From the NCBI RefSeq assembly GCF_026210795.1, contig NC_089459.1, positions 2,046,001 to 2,110,000 on the forward strand: 64,000 nucleotides of DNA, in the 5' to 3' direction. Within the stretch, counting starts at the first letter, position 1, and the number at the start of each line of letters is the position of its first letter. This document shows positions 41,201-51,820 of the stretch, piece by piece. The notes below the pieces were generated by a model. It saw only the letters and a list, made by a program, of their open reading frames with translations. It ran no database searches and had not been told where the DNA came from. The stretch is from Rhizophagus irregularis. Its lineage: Eukaryota > Glomeromycota > Glomeromycetes > Glomerales > Glomeraceae. The position numbers were made by a program, and so were the translations under genes.

Positions 41201-43565
41201 TGATTAAGGCGAACAGTACAGGTGACAAAGCAGAAGAAATAAAGACCTCTTTTCAAAAAATGAGCTCATTTTTGCTAAAACCTAATCCTCATCATGGAAT
41301 TTTTGATATCCTTTAATTATTTTGTTATTGTTACGACTATTATTATACCATATATTAATTCCTTAACATATCTTACCTAAAGAATTTGCTAATCGGCATT
41401 CTGAATATTTGTTTAATATTTGCGGTAAGATCTAATTTTAAATTCTTAAACAAGTGTATATAGGTAATTGATATGTTATAAATTTTATAGGAAGTGAAGG
41501 TTCAATATTAGCAAGAATGTCGCCAAGTGATTTTAAATCAAAAATATGGGATTATTATATAAAAAATATTAAACGTCAAGACAGAAGGGCACAAGAGGGT
41601 GCTAATTTATTGAAATCTTATTCTTCTTGGCTTGCTGAGTATTCTTTCTCAAATGTTGGAAAGGTATTAATATCGCAGAATTTTTATAACTTTATGTTTT
41701 CTAGTAATTGATTGCGCACAATTTTAAATGTCTATATATATTTTTACAGGAAATTGAAATTCCGGGACAATATGATGGATTATCATGTATTCCTGACCCA
41801 AGTAAACACGTCAAGATCTCGAGTTTTGATCCCAAGATTTTGGTTCTACGTTCATTACGCAAACCAAAACGAATTAGTATATTGGGTACAGATGGCAACG
41901 AATATCCATTCCTTGTGAAAGTAAGCTTATATTTATAATCACCGTTTTCTCGTTTTTTCTCTTATTATAGTTTTGATATTTAAAAAAATGAATTTTATTT
42001 AACATGATTTTTTTTTAAAAAAAAGGGGGGTGAAGATTTGAGATTAGATCAAAGAGTCCAACAATTATTTTCACTTATGAACGAAATAATGAAAAAGGAT
42101 TCTTTCTGTTCCCAGCGTAATATAGCACAAAGAACTTACAAGGTTACGAGTTAACGTTACATATTTGTATTTATTTATTAAATGTTAAAAGGTCCCCTTA
42201 TTTACTTATAGGTTGTTCCAATAACGGGTAGTCTTGGAATAATAGAATGGATCAATAATACAAAGCCCATGCGCTATTTTATTGAAAGGGAACTTGATGA
42301 TTCTAGAGTATTTGATGATGCACAGTCAATGCATTCGCGTTGGGTTCAACAATACCAAAGTATGAAATTCATATTTAAGTGTATTGTGAATTTTATATTC
42401 AATAATACTTTAACTTTCAAAATTTCCCACTTTTTTATTTGAAATAGACTATCATAATATGTTTATGAAAGTAGACCGTGATGCTGTGGTTCGACATTTT
42501 AAAGACCTGCAGAGAGACATTAATAATGATTTGTTAAAAAGGGCACTATATAAGCTTGCTGCTTCCCCTGAAGCACATTTATCGATTCGATCCGAGTTTG
42601 TAAAGTGTCATGCAGCAATCAACATATGTGGATATCTTATTGGTATTGGAGATCGGCATTTAGAGAATTTCTTAATTGATATGACGAAGTAAGATTTCAA
42701 TGATTCTTATATTATTACTACTCAAATAATTTAAATAACTTGATTTGATTCTATTTTTAGGGGATCATTGATATCTATTGATTTTGGTCATGCGTTTGGG
42801 TCAGCGACAGAAACATTAGAAGTTCCAGAATTAATACCCTTCAGACTCACCAGGCAGATAGAAACATTAATGGAACCTCTTGGGTCTAGAGGGCTTTTAG
42901 AGTACCCGATGATTAAAATATTGCAGAGTGGGTAATCCTAAAATGGAAATTTTTGTATAAACTTTGAATTTTCTAATAATGTTTATATAATGAAATTTTT
43001 CATTTACAGTAATGCAAGCAAACAAAGATATCTTATTAAATGCAATGGACATCTTTGTCAAAGAACCATTGTTGGATTGGCTAACTCGTGCAAACAATCA
43101 AAGTAGGTTATTTAAATAAATCATTTAATCATATTGATACTAAACTTTTCTTAAATTAGAAAATCGGAATAGTAATGAGATTGGTGAAGAGAATTTGCAA
43201 ACCGTGGAATGGTATCCACGACAGAAATTAGATATTGCCCGACGCAAGCTTGAGCTCGAAAATCCAGCCTGTATCCTTTATATATATAATTTTTATACAA
43301 TTAGTCTTTATTTCATCATATCCCATCCTTAACATTTTAATTTCCTATAGATATCACTTGTGACGAATTGAAAGCTGGCCATTCAAATAAACCTTGGTTT
43401 GTTCCGATTATTAATATTGCTAAAGGGGACCCAAATCATAATATCAGAACTAGGACATGCCAAAAGTGTTTTAGTGTTAAAGAGCAAGTTGAATGCTTGA
43501 TTGATTTAGCTACAGATCCATATGTGTTAGGTTCTATGTGGGTTGGCTGGCAAAGTTGGGTATAA
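26263..43565 (+). CDS. prkdc: DNA-dependent protein kinase catalytic subunit (DNA-PKcs) homologue, complete
   Basis: DNA-PKcs is the giant PI3K-like kinase recruited by Ku to DNA ends in non-homologous end joining. The 69-exon model closes to 12,171 nt (4056 aa; human about 4128). N-terminal HEAT array stretches match the family, e.g. [18 protein letters not shown] and [20 protein letters not shown], then [12 protein letters not shown] and [14 protein letters not shown]. The FAT region runs from about exon 44 ([20 protein letters not shown]). The kinase domain starts near residue 3637 with EIPGQYDG. It holds [19 protein letters not shown] (Lys near 3693), [10 protein letters not shown] (catalytic Asp near 3850) and [10 protein letters not shown] (Asp near 3869). 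The PRD-FATC tail holds NWYPRQK-like [16 protein letters not shown] and ends [11 protein letters not shown]. All catalytic residues are present. A weak donor (34502) and a GC/GT choice (37356/37374) are the only soft junctions. Four introns look U12-type. Confidence 0.96.
33865..33939 (+). other. U12-type AT-AC intron in DNA-PKcs
   Basis: The intron starts ATATCCTTT, the exact U12 donor, and ends AC. A branch-like AATCTTTAAC (7 of 9 to the U12 consensus) places its adenosine about 10 nt from the 3' end. Flanking exons join in frame as [16 protein letters not shown], which aligns with the family; no GT-AG alternative restores this frame. Confidence 0.88.
36611..36693 (+). other. U12-type GT-AG intron in DNA-PKcs
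   Basis: Donor GTATCCTTG and branch GATCCTTAAC (8-nt core TCCTTAAC exact), with the branch about 21 nt from TTTAG. The exons join as [18 protein letters not shown], consistent with the human segment at this point. Confidence 0.8.
41306..41376 (+). other. U12-type AT-AC intron in DNA-PKcs
   Basis: Donor ATATCCTTT, branch TTCCTTAAC (perfect consensus) and terminal AC 10 nt after the branch adenosine. Exons join in phase 1 as PHHGIF|AKEFANRH, just upstream of the kinase domain. This is the textbook form. Confidence 0.93.
43271..43350 (+). other. U12-type GT-AG intron in DNA-PKcs
   Basis: Donor GTATCCTTT and branch ATCCTTAAC, with CTATAG as the acceptor about 18 nt downstream. Exons join in phase 1 as [18 protein letters not shown]; the ANPAVITCDEL block is conserved in DNA-PKcs. 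Confidence 0.9.
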
Positions 43566-44367
43566 ATACTTTATGTAGATAATTATAACCTATTAAAGCA
43601 AAATATTATTATGTGCACATATATATATATAGTAAATGAAAGATCGGTGTTCTTTGTTTGGGACAGTCTTCTCAATTGACTAATGTTCATAATATATTAG
43701 GTAAATAAATAAATAAATATATATATATATATATATAAGTCGAAACGTAAAAACAAAGTGATTCAGAATTTTCTATGGTATTTATAAGCAGAGTTAACTT
43801 AACATACAAAATGCTTTAAATAGAAATCTTAAGAAAATCGCAGTAAATCGCATTCCATAATTCCGGTTTTCGGAACGCTTTTTCTTTTATTACGTAGCAT
43901 TATAGTAATAATTAGTCATGCGATTATTCGTTCCCACTCGTGATTCATTTTTTTATCTTCTAATTCTAAAAACAATAGATTAATATGCATTATGATATTA
44001 ATATAAATATTTTTCCAAGAAATGTCAATGACGAAACCTCGGTTTTCTATGAAATAATGAATTTACATCTTGAATTTAAATTTCCATATTTATTTATTGA
44101 ATGAAGCAAAAACTATAAATACAAGCCTTTTTTCAATTCTTTTTTTTTTATCGTTAATTAATTAATTTGAACTCAACATACATTCCTTCCGTTTATTAAT
44201 AATAGCAATACCAAAATTTTCAAATGATATTTCATTTCTAAACAACTCTAAGTAAATAATTTTTCTTTGAAAATCTCATTCAAAATAATTTTGAATTGTG
44301 CATAACTTTAACAAGATGCATAATTTGTACTTTAATCTATCCTTAATATGTCCCTCGTTTATAAAAT
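43566..44367. other. intergenic
   Basis: No gene seen. It holds (AT)n runs near 43620 and 43720 and should carry the DNA-PKcs 3' UTR. Confidence 0.5.
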
Positions 44368-44748
44368 ATGAACGTCAAGATGAATACGATTTTAGAGTAT
44401 CTTAAACCATTAATAAACAATCACTTCAAATATCCTCCATCAACTTACGATAATAAAGATCATAAAGCTGATCTAATATTTTCAAATGGAATAATAATCA
44501 CCATTAACATCCCGTCATTAAACAAAATGCAATCCTTATTAAATAGATACTCTATAAATGATGAGAAACCAAAGAAAATTGAAGGGGCATTTAATTTATA
44601 CTTTGAGTTGATAAAAGATGAAGTTCTTAACCATTATCCCGAATTAGATATTGATTTGGCTTGTACTGCCGCTAAGACTTGGAGAGACGCTGATGTTCAT
44701 TTTCGTGAAGAATTCGAAAAATTAGATTTTCAATTAGAATTAATATAG
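44368..44748 (+). CDS. short divergent HMG-box-like protein
   Basis: Intronless ORF of 126 aa, starting MNVKMNTILEYL. The C-terminal half (KPKKIEGAFNLYFELIKDEV, then PELDIDLACTAAKTWRDADV, then FREEFEKLDFQL) follows the spacing of an HMG box: basic start, a Phe/Tyr-rich helix 1, helix 2 ending in the W of the core, then helix 3. The N-terminal FKYPPSTYD and DLIF words resemble those in fungal MATA_HMG proteins. It has no basic tail. Base composition matches neighbouring genes. Alternatively it is an unrelated small helical protein; function unknown. Confidence 0.55.
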   Translation: MNVKMNTILEYLKPLINNHFKYPPSTYDNKDHKADLIFSNGIIITINIPSLNKMQSLLNRYSINDEKPKKIEGAFNLYFELIKDEVLNHYPELDIDLACTAAKTWRDADVHFREEFEKLDFQLELI

Positions 44749-46618
44749 TATAAAAATAATCTAAAAAAAATGCTGCGCTGGTAATAACAAGAAAAAATTC
44801 ACAGCAGAATTATGACGTTCATTATATAAAAACCTTTTCTTTATTGTATATATTATTACTATTATTTAAGAGAATTTTTAATTAGAATTTTAACAATAAT
44901 GTTAATTGATATATTTATAGAAATTCATTATTCATTCATCGGCATTGAGCCATAGATATATATAGATATATAGAATATAATTCGTGTCACATTTAATTTC
45001 TTTAATTTCCAAATAAAGTGTATAATAATTAAAATTGCAGTTTTTTTGCCTAATAAAACATATAAAACATCACGTTATTCATTTATTTTCATGCAACAAG
45101 GAATTGTATGTATATATATATATATTCTGGTATGACAGAATTCCGTGAAAGAACCCTGAATGTAAAACACGGATCTACAGATGAAAAACAATTCCTTTCA
45201 GGAGTTTGCATTCTATAAAAGTTTTTATATTAATAATAACCGAGCATAAAATCTATCCTAAATTTTCCGAAAGATTTATTGTAAAACCGGAAAAGTTTTT
45301 GATTCCGGTTATTTAAAATATATCATAATCAAATGATTACATGAAGTATATAAAATTATATAAATTATATTCAAGAATAAAAATAGAATTTGAACTACTT
45401 TGATTATTTAATAAATTTCTTGCGAATTTATATTATTATTAAAAATTAAAAAATTTGGGTTAAAATAAAGCCAAAAATATATTGCCCTAGATTTTATTAC
45501 ATATATTACAAAATTTGTAATTTAATTCATTTAAGCCTAATTCATTTACCAAAATTTCTAATAAACTCTAAATCCATAAATTCACTTACTAATATACATA
45601 CCCATAATAATTATTCTCTTTATTACAATTTACTAATATAAAATTTATAGTAGTAGTTTTTTTTATTTATTAATAATAATATTTACTATAATATTTTATT
45701 TAATATAAATACATTAAGATTACAAAAATAATAAAACAAACAATTAAAGAATCTATACCTAATAAAAACAATAATATATAAAATTTTTTTATTTAATAAA
45801 ATTGATTTGGTAACCAATTTATTATTTTATATTACTTTAATTTAAAATATTAGTATTTTATTCTATACTAATTATTTAATATTGCACAGAATTAAATTTA
45901 ACAAAAAAACAGAAAAAAATAGAATTTGTTAAATAGCTTTAAATAAATTTGTAAACAACATTTTTTATTTCAATTTAAAGAAAAATAAATAAAAATATAT
46001 AAATTATATTATATATTTATTTACAAAATTTTTTTTTGTAAAATATCCAATATAAATTAAAAAAATTTCTATTAATAAATAAAGTATAATTTTAAAAATT
46101 TTCTTTACTTTTATTGCAAATTCTATTAGATATTAGTCTTAAAAAGAAAAAATCATAGTAATATAATATATTTTTTTTTTATATATATAACTATTAATTT
46201 ATATAAAGTAAAATTTTTAAAATATTTTACATATAAAATTTATTTTACATTTATTATAACTTTTATTAAAAATAAGTAAAATCCTTTATTAATTTAAAAT
46301 TAGGCCTGACCAATTAGATTCTACATTTTATATAATCTCTCCCCCCATTTTTTCGTGATTAATACCTAATATTATACAATATATATGACCAATAATATTG
46401 CAAAATTTAATAGTTACATGATTCTTAATTTGCATGTAAAAAAAAAAATTATTTGCAGATTATCAGTTATTAAGTTGTCATATTTTGCTTTTTTTCACGT
46501 AAAGTATTCTTATAATAGAACTATTTCTTATTATTCTTAAATTTATATCTTGAAAAAACATGGCAAAATATTTCATAGCTGTATTTAGAAACTTTATAGC
46601 AAATAAACATATATTGTA
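44749..46618. other. AT-rich intergenic DNA
   Basis: No gene or clear repeat seen in 1.9 kb of about 85% A+T. A C-run (CTCTCCCCCC) lies at about 46337. Confidence 0.45.
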
Positions 46619-46792
46619 CAGTGTGTAAAATCTGAACCAAAAGTCATGTGCATAAGTTGATAGATTTATTATTAAATTAAGAAATCATACCTTTTTTATA
46701 TATAATTTATCTATTTTTAGTAATAATTTGTGCATATTTTTTGTTGTGTAACTGTGCACATATGTATCTTATGCACATTGATTTTACACACT
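46619..46792. mobile_element. small TIR element, Tc1/mariner-like candidate
   Basis: About 174 bp bounded by inverted ends: AGTGTGTAAAATC at 46620 and GATTTTACACACT ending 46792, with ATGTGCATAAG / CTTATGCACAT as an inner inverted pair. TA dinucleotides flank both sides. There is no coding capacity. Confidence 0.6.
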
Positions 46793-46997
46793 AATGTTAT
46801 ATTTTGTAGTAATAATTACTAAAGGTATTAAATGTATGTTACTTGAGCAAATAATCATAATCATAAAAGACGACCAGTTTTCAAAATTATATAAAATATT
46901 TACTTGTGAATAATTTAATAATCAAAGTGTTAAAGTTTATGTTTGCCAAAATAAGGTTAACAAATAAGTAGAAGTAAGTGACAGGTTAAATGGTAAC

Positions 46998-47241
46998 TAA
47001 GGTTGCTTGTCTAAACCTCTTCAAAATTCTATGATTAGTTTCGTCAAAATTTTACTATAGATTTATTATAGTTTCGGCAGAATTTCAGCAGTTTTGGCAT
47101 TTATAATAAGTTTCGGCAGTTTCGCCTTTCTCCAAAGTTTCACCAGTTTTTTAATATAACTTTAATATAGTTTCGGCAGAATTTCACTTTTTGGCGAAAC
47201 GCCATCTTGCCTAAACCCCTAGGTTTCAGCAATCAACCTTA
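46998..47241. mobile_element. hAT-like MITE with 8-bp target duplication
   Basis: A 244-bp element with ends TAAGGTTG and CAACCTTA, extended imperfectly inward by CTAAACCT / AGGTTTCAG. The 8-bp duplication ATGGTAAC is perfect (46990-46997 and 47242-47249). The interior repeats TAGTTTCGGCAGAATTTCA. An 8-bp duplication is characteristic of the hAT superfamily. Noncoding. Confidence 0.85.
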
Positions 47242-47369
47242 ATGGTAACCTTAAAATTATAGAAGTTTTAGAATATAATCACATAAAATTTTTACCTATA
47301 AAATCGCTAAGAAATATAAAAATACCTAGTTTTTCTGATGCATTTGACATTATAATAAGAAATGCATGA

Positions 47370-49345
47370 TAACCAAAACTTTCACAACTTCATACTGAAC
47401 ATACTCAACATGATTTATTATATAATGAAATTATTGAACTTCTTCAAAATAAAAAAGCTAGTTGGAGAAGAAGTATTCATCAAACTTTAGGGAAAGAATT
47501 TGTAAAGCATGTTGCAAATACTCTTTGGTATATTGATCTACATTTAAAATTATTACAATCTCGTTCATGCCACATACCTGTGCTTTTTAAAGAATTGGCA
47601 ATATATGCAAGTGATAATACAAATAGAAATACATACAACATTGCATATCATACTAGTCATTACAAAAAAGAATCTATTTCGCATCAAAATCTGGATCTTT
47701 TAATCAAATCATTAGAACTTTCAATAGGACAACTTTGGGTGAATGACAGTAAATGAGATAATATTATTTCTGATATAATTGTCTTAGTAGATATAATGCA
47801 AAAATATAGTAAACATCTTGTAAAATGATAATTCAGCACACAATCCAGCAAATAATTCCCATATGTTTCATGTTTTTAGTTGTAAAGAAGATGATCTTAA
47901 TAATCAATATCAAGAGTTAAATGATGTTATTTTACAGCATGGTTTCTATCAATATATAGATATTTATTCTTATTTTCCTATAGATATTATGAAACGTTAT
48001 CAATTTCTTAAAAATCTTCAATTAACTTGTTCAATTGGAATTTATAGGTAATGTAAACTATAATTATTAATAAATGCTTGTTTATTAATTAATGCTAAGA
48101 GAAAGTAATTTTTTTTTAGATATGCACAAGGAAACTACCTTGGTATAATAACTTATATATAAAAAATACCAGAATCTGAAATAATTGATGAATTCCAAAA
48201 TGAGACGTAAAAAGTTTGTATGTTGGCTAAAATTCATGAAGGATTGCCTAAGTACTTCACATGGCAGATGAAAAAGAATGTTCTTAGTAAGGTATTATTA
48301 AATTATCTTAATATTTATTTATATTCAGAATATTTTTATTGTTTAAACATTAATTTTATTTGCATAGTATTTTTTGATAAAAAATGTTACTCCTGCTGTG
48401 TTGCAAATGCTATATTTTAATCTTACTGGCAATGCAGCTGTTACATCAAATACTATTAGCCATGAAATTGAAGAAAAGTTACACTTAATATTAGTACTTG
48501 AAGATCTATCAATAATATTTGACTTGCAAAATAATAATGGATTCAAAAAAAATAAATTCGATATATTTTGAAATGAATTAGACATATATTTTAATGAAAT
48601 ATATAATTTTTTGGATTGATAATAATATATTGTAAAAGTGAAATTATAAACTTCAATTATTTATATAGAAAACTCCAGCTGTAAATGACCAACTCCATGA
48701 TACAACTATGCATATGCCTTTAGCAATTTCAATACATAATTTTTGTAATATAATTTTGGCAAAACTGCATATTAAAAATGGTGAACCATTGCCAGCAGAA
48801 ATTTATATACCATCATGTGAATAGATTCAATTACAGTTTTGGCCAACAAATTCTACAACAATAAAAGCTATACAATATACAGAAAGATATCAAGTTAAAT
48901 TTAAAGTGCAAGGTAGATTTCTTCGTAAGAAAAGTGTGAATTCTCATTACTGTGCAGCACGTTTTCACTATTTATGCGAATTTTTGATTTAATATTGGCA
49001 GTAGACTTGTTTTATATCAGGTACAAAGTCCCCATTGGCGAAAGTGTACTTGTTTTTACTGGAGTGCGTAACCATCAATCATTAGCTACTCAAAATAATG
49101 ATTTGAATGTATTTGATTATAACTTTACCAAACTTTCTCTTACACCCTCAGTTATTTTTTTTGTTTTTATTCCAAATGATATATCAGATGAATTTTATAA
49201 TGGACAAGTCTTTGTATCCTTTAAAGATACTGTTTTTAAACCAAATAGTGCTATTCAGCATATAACTGAATTTTAAGATGCTATTCACACAATGTACACA
49301 CCTCAAGCTTCACCACCAATTTTATGCCTTTATACTAATAGTGGA
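47370..49345 (+). pseudogene. decayed transposase-like gene
   Basis: Fragments in several frames look like one protein broken by many stops and frameshifts. Examples are SWRRSIHQTLGKEFVKHV (about 47460), DLNNQYQELNDVILQHGFYQ (47890), YKVPIGESVLVFTGVRNHQS (49020), DFTKLSLTPS-like and LYTNSGPDS (49329). The order KxPIGE - TGVRN - F-TKLSLTPSV - IP - FYNGQVFVSFKD - LYT-GPD resembles transposase-like repeat proteins that I associate with Rhizophagus genomes. An expected DGGPD-type acid is N-S here, and the upstream acidic motif is lost. The right end is cut off by a GATC-rich repeat. Family membership (DDE superfamily) is a guess. Confidence 0.5.
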
Positions 49346-49560
49346 CCAGATAGTGTTCTGAAAAAAACTGATCTGATTTGTATCCACAGATTTGATCTGT
49401 AACAGATCGGATCAGATCATATATTTTATGATCCATAATCTGATTTGAATCAAAAAATTTGATCCATTTCAGATTAAATCAGATTGAATCAATAATTCAT
49501 TAAAATCAGATCAGATCAGATTGATTTGAATAGATCTAGATCAGATCTGGTTCAAAACTA
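49346..49560. repeat. GATC/CAGATCTG-rich palindromic-word element
   Basis: 215 bp dominated by the words GATCAGAT, CTGATCTG and AGATCTAGATC, nearly self-complementary throughout. It starts TAGTGTTCTG and ends CAAAACTA; these are weakly inverted. It abuts the end of the transposase-like pseudogene. No target duplication found. Confidence 0.6.
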
Positions 49561-49561
49561 T

Positions 49562-50430
49562 TATGAAATGGTAAATAAAAAACGGTTTACAACGTTTTTT
49601 ATTAAAATCGTTAAAAAAACATTGCAAAATGTTTTTTTCTTCAATAAATTAATAATAAAAAATGTTTCACAATGTTTTTTATTAAAATAGGACCCTGGAC
49701 ATCACATATATAACTCATAACTGATCTGCATGAATTTAAGTACTTTTTGCTCCTGCTAAAATAGACCTAATTTGCTAAAAATCAAATTATCACATTTCAA
49801 ATCTATACTAATTTGCTAAAACTCAAAATATGAGTTAATAATCTTTTTTTTATTATCAATAAAAAAATAAATGATTAATATAAATTAAACTGCCAATTTT
49901 TATAATTAAAATATGTAGATTATAGATAAAATAATAATTAATAAAAATAATAAATTAAATAAATAATTATTAAAAAATAAAATGTTGCGAAACTAAACGG
50001 ACGGTTTTTGGCCCGCATTATGCTTAATTTTGGCCGGCATTATGCTTAATTTTGGCCAAAATATGACCGGACCCTGAAACTAATATTTTTAAAAATATTA
50101 TTTATAAAGTTAAAAACAAAGGATAAGTTAAATTTAAAAAAAAGTACCAATTTGCTCAAATATAAAATATGACTTTGTAAAATCAATACAATTTGCTAAA
50201 ACTCATAATTATGACTATTAATTAATTTTCAATCAATTTGCTCTTTCTAAAATTATAAGTTTAACCTAATTTTGATTGAATTTGCTAAAACTCAAATGTG
50301 AGTTATATATGTGATGTCCGGGGTTCTATTAAAATCATTAAAAAAATGTTGCAAAACGTTTCTTTCTTCAATAAATTAATAATAAAAAATGTTTCGCAAC
50401 ATTTTTATTAAAATAGTTAAAAAAACTATT
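49562..50430. repeat. tandem repeat array interrupted by a MITE
   Basis: Copies of a unit near 85-105 bp (TTATTAAAATCGTTAAAAAA, CATTGCAAAATGTTTTTTTC, TTCAATAAATTAATAATAAA) lie at about 49590-49688 and continue at 50327-50430. The MITE at 49690 splits the array. Confidence 0.75.
49690..50326. mobile_element. 637-bp MULE-like MITE
   Basis: Terminal inverted repeats of about 28 bp with two mismatches: GGACCCTGGACATCACATAT at the left, and at the right the complement of GAACCCCGGACATCACATAT, both continuing ATAACTCA. Flanks carry TATTAAAAT at 49680-49688 and 50327-50335, a 9-10 bp duplication typical of Mutator-like elements. No ORF. The interior has GGCCGGCATTATGCTTAATT in near-duplicate. Confidence 0.82.
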
Positions 50431-50435
50431 TCATT

Positions 50436-51440
50436 TCAGATCACATATATAGGATACTAACTTCAGCTAAAGTTTAAACTTAAGTTAAGATGAGTCAACT
50501 TGAGTAAAATAAGTCAAAATTTTTTTTTGATTTAAAGAATATTCAAGTGAATCAAAATTGAAGTGTAGGTTAAAAAACTATTTATAATTTTACCCAAACT
50601 AAAATAAGCATAATACTAGCAGAAATAATTACAAATAGGATTCAGTTGATACAGAATCCCGCCTACTATTAAGATATGTTACCGGTAGAAATTTCACTTT
50701 CATATGAAATCTTACCTTAGGATTTGCTTAAATTCTATTGGTTAATTGACTAAAAAGGAAAAAAATCATAATAATGTAACATAAAATTTCCTTTTATAGT
50801 AGTCTTCAAAGAGTTTTATATGTAAACCTTACCTTAGGCCACAGGGTGATCTATTTTAATAGTAAGCAGGGTCCTATTGATATTATCAATTATATTATTA
50901 CTGACATCTGCTACCTATCAGCAAAAAAAATTAAACAAATTAAACATTAAAATAATTCATTATACTTGGTTTTTCTTAATAACTTTAATTTATAACTTCA
51001 AACTAGGATAATTTTCCATATTTAATTTTTTTATTTATTATTAATTATTAATCATTTTTTATAGTAAAACTACAATGATAACTTTTTATTAATAATTAAA
51101 TAATTTATTTTATTATATTTATTGATAAATTTCTAATATTTTTTCTTAATTAAAGCTTTAGAACTTAAATCCAAAACCCATCCTTTTTATATATTTTGAT
51201 ATTTCACTAAATATTCTATAATTTTTCAATTCCTAAATTCTTAATTATATTATAATTACTAATGTAATTCTTTTATCTATTTTCATTTATTTCTATGATA
51301 TAACTTACTATCATAATTATAACTTTTTGATATAATCATTCATTAATACAATGATTTTATTGATACAATGGTAAATTATTTATAATTAAGTTAATAATAA
51401 CTAATTTAAATATAAATAAACTATAAATACATATAACTGT
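50436..51440. other. AT-rich intergenic DNA
   Basis: No gene seen. AACTTAAGTTAAGATGAGTC-like words near 50480 may be another degenerate repeat. Confidence 0.4.
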
Positions 51441-51820
51441 AAATAATGTAGAGTTTATATCCGTCCATCCGGATATCCGATTTTTGTGTTATCCGTTTAT
51501 CTGGATATCCAGCTGATTTATTCAGATATAATCCGGATAATCTGGATATTACCCAGATATCCTAAATTATCCAGATATCCAATTATTTTTGCAGACTAAT
51601 TCAGGCCAAATTTATAATTCTGACCAGGATTACGCCTTGGTAAGATGATCATTTCCATTTTTGGCAATAACCATTCCACAAAAAATTATTTTTCTAAAAT
51701 TCAAAAATTTCCTTTTTAAGAGGTTGTGTAATATAAATGTCTAAAAAAGGAAAGATTTTGTCATAATTCTGGCCGGCATTATAAAATTTGTCCAAGTTAC
51801 TCTCAACGGATAATATTCGG

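Larger units (their letters stand above)
26263..43565 (+). other. prkdc: exon map of the DNA-PKcs homologue
   Basis: Exons: 26263-26425, 26528-26703, 26769-26908, 26985-27034, 27113-27349, 27460-27617, 27704-27757, 27838-28055, 28123-28382, 28509-29125, 29194-29703, 29786-30038, 30109-30248, 30317-30586, 30662-30881, 30948-31175, 31255-31983, 32050-32321, 32406-32477, 32551-32727, 32806-32837, 32905-33127, 33199-33278, 33354-33557, 33645-33864, 33940-34089, 34160-34339, 34401-34501, 34578-34644, 34713-34822, 34894-35066, 35132-35289, 35355-35438, 35514-35624, 35702-35920, 35996-36079, 36153-36403, 36478-36610, 36694-36890, 36991-37210, 37280-37373 (or -37355), 37426-37546, 37614-37783, 37876-38018, 38097-38331, 38410-38562, 38630-38724, 38794-38919, 38999-39149, 39217-39365, 39442-39530, 39594-39696, 39769-40017, 40080-40271, 40349-40435, 40528-40683, 40744-40848, 40917-41135, 41197-41305, 41377-41424, 41491-41663, 41750-41920, 42026-42142, 42212-42359, 42448-42688, 42761-42927, 43010-43102, 43160-43270, 43351-43565. 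Phases agree throughout. Least certain: ends of exons 9, 11, 15 (start 30659 or 30662), 28, 29, 41. Confidence 0.82.
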
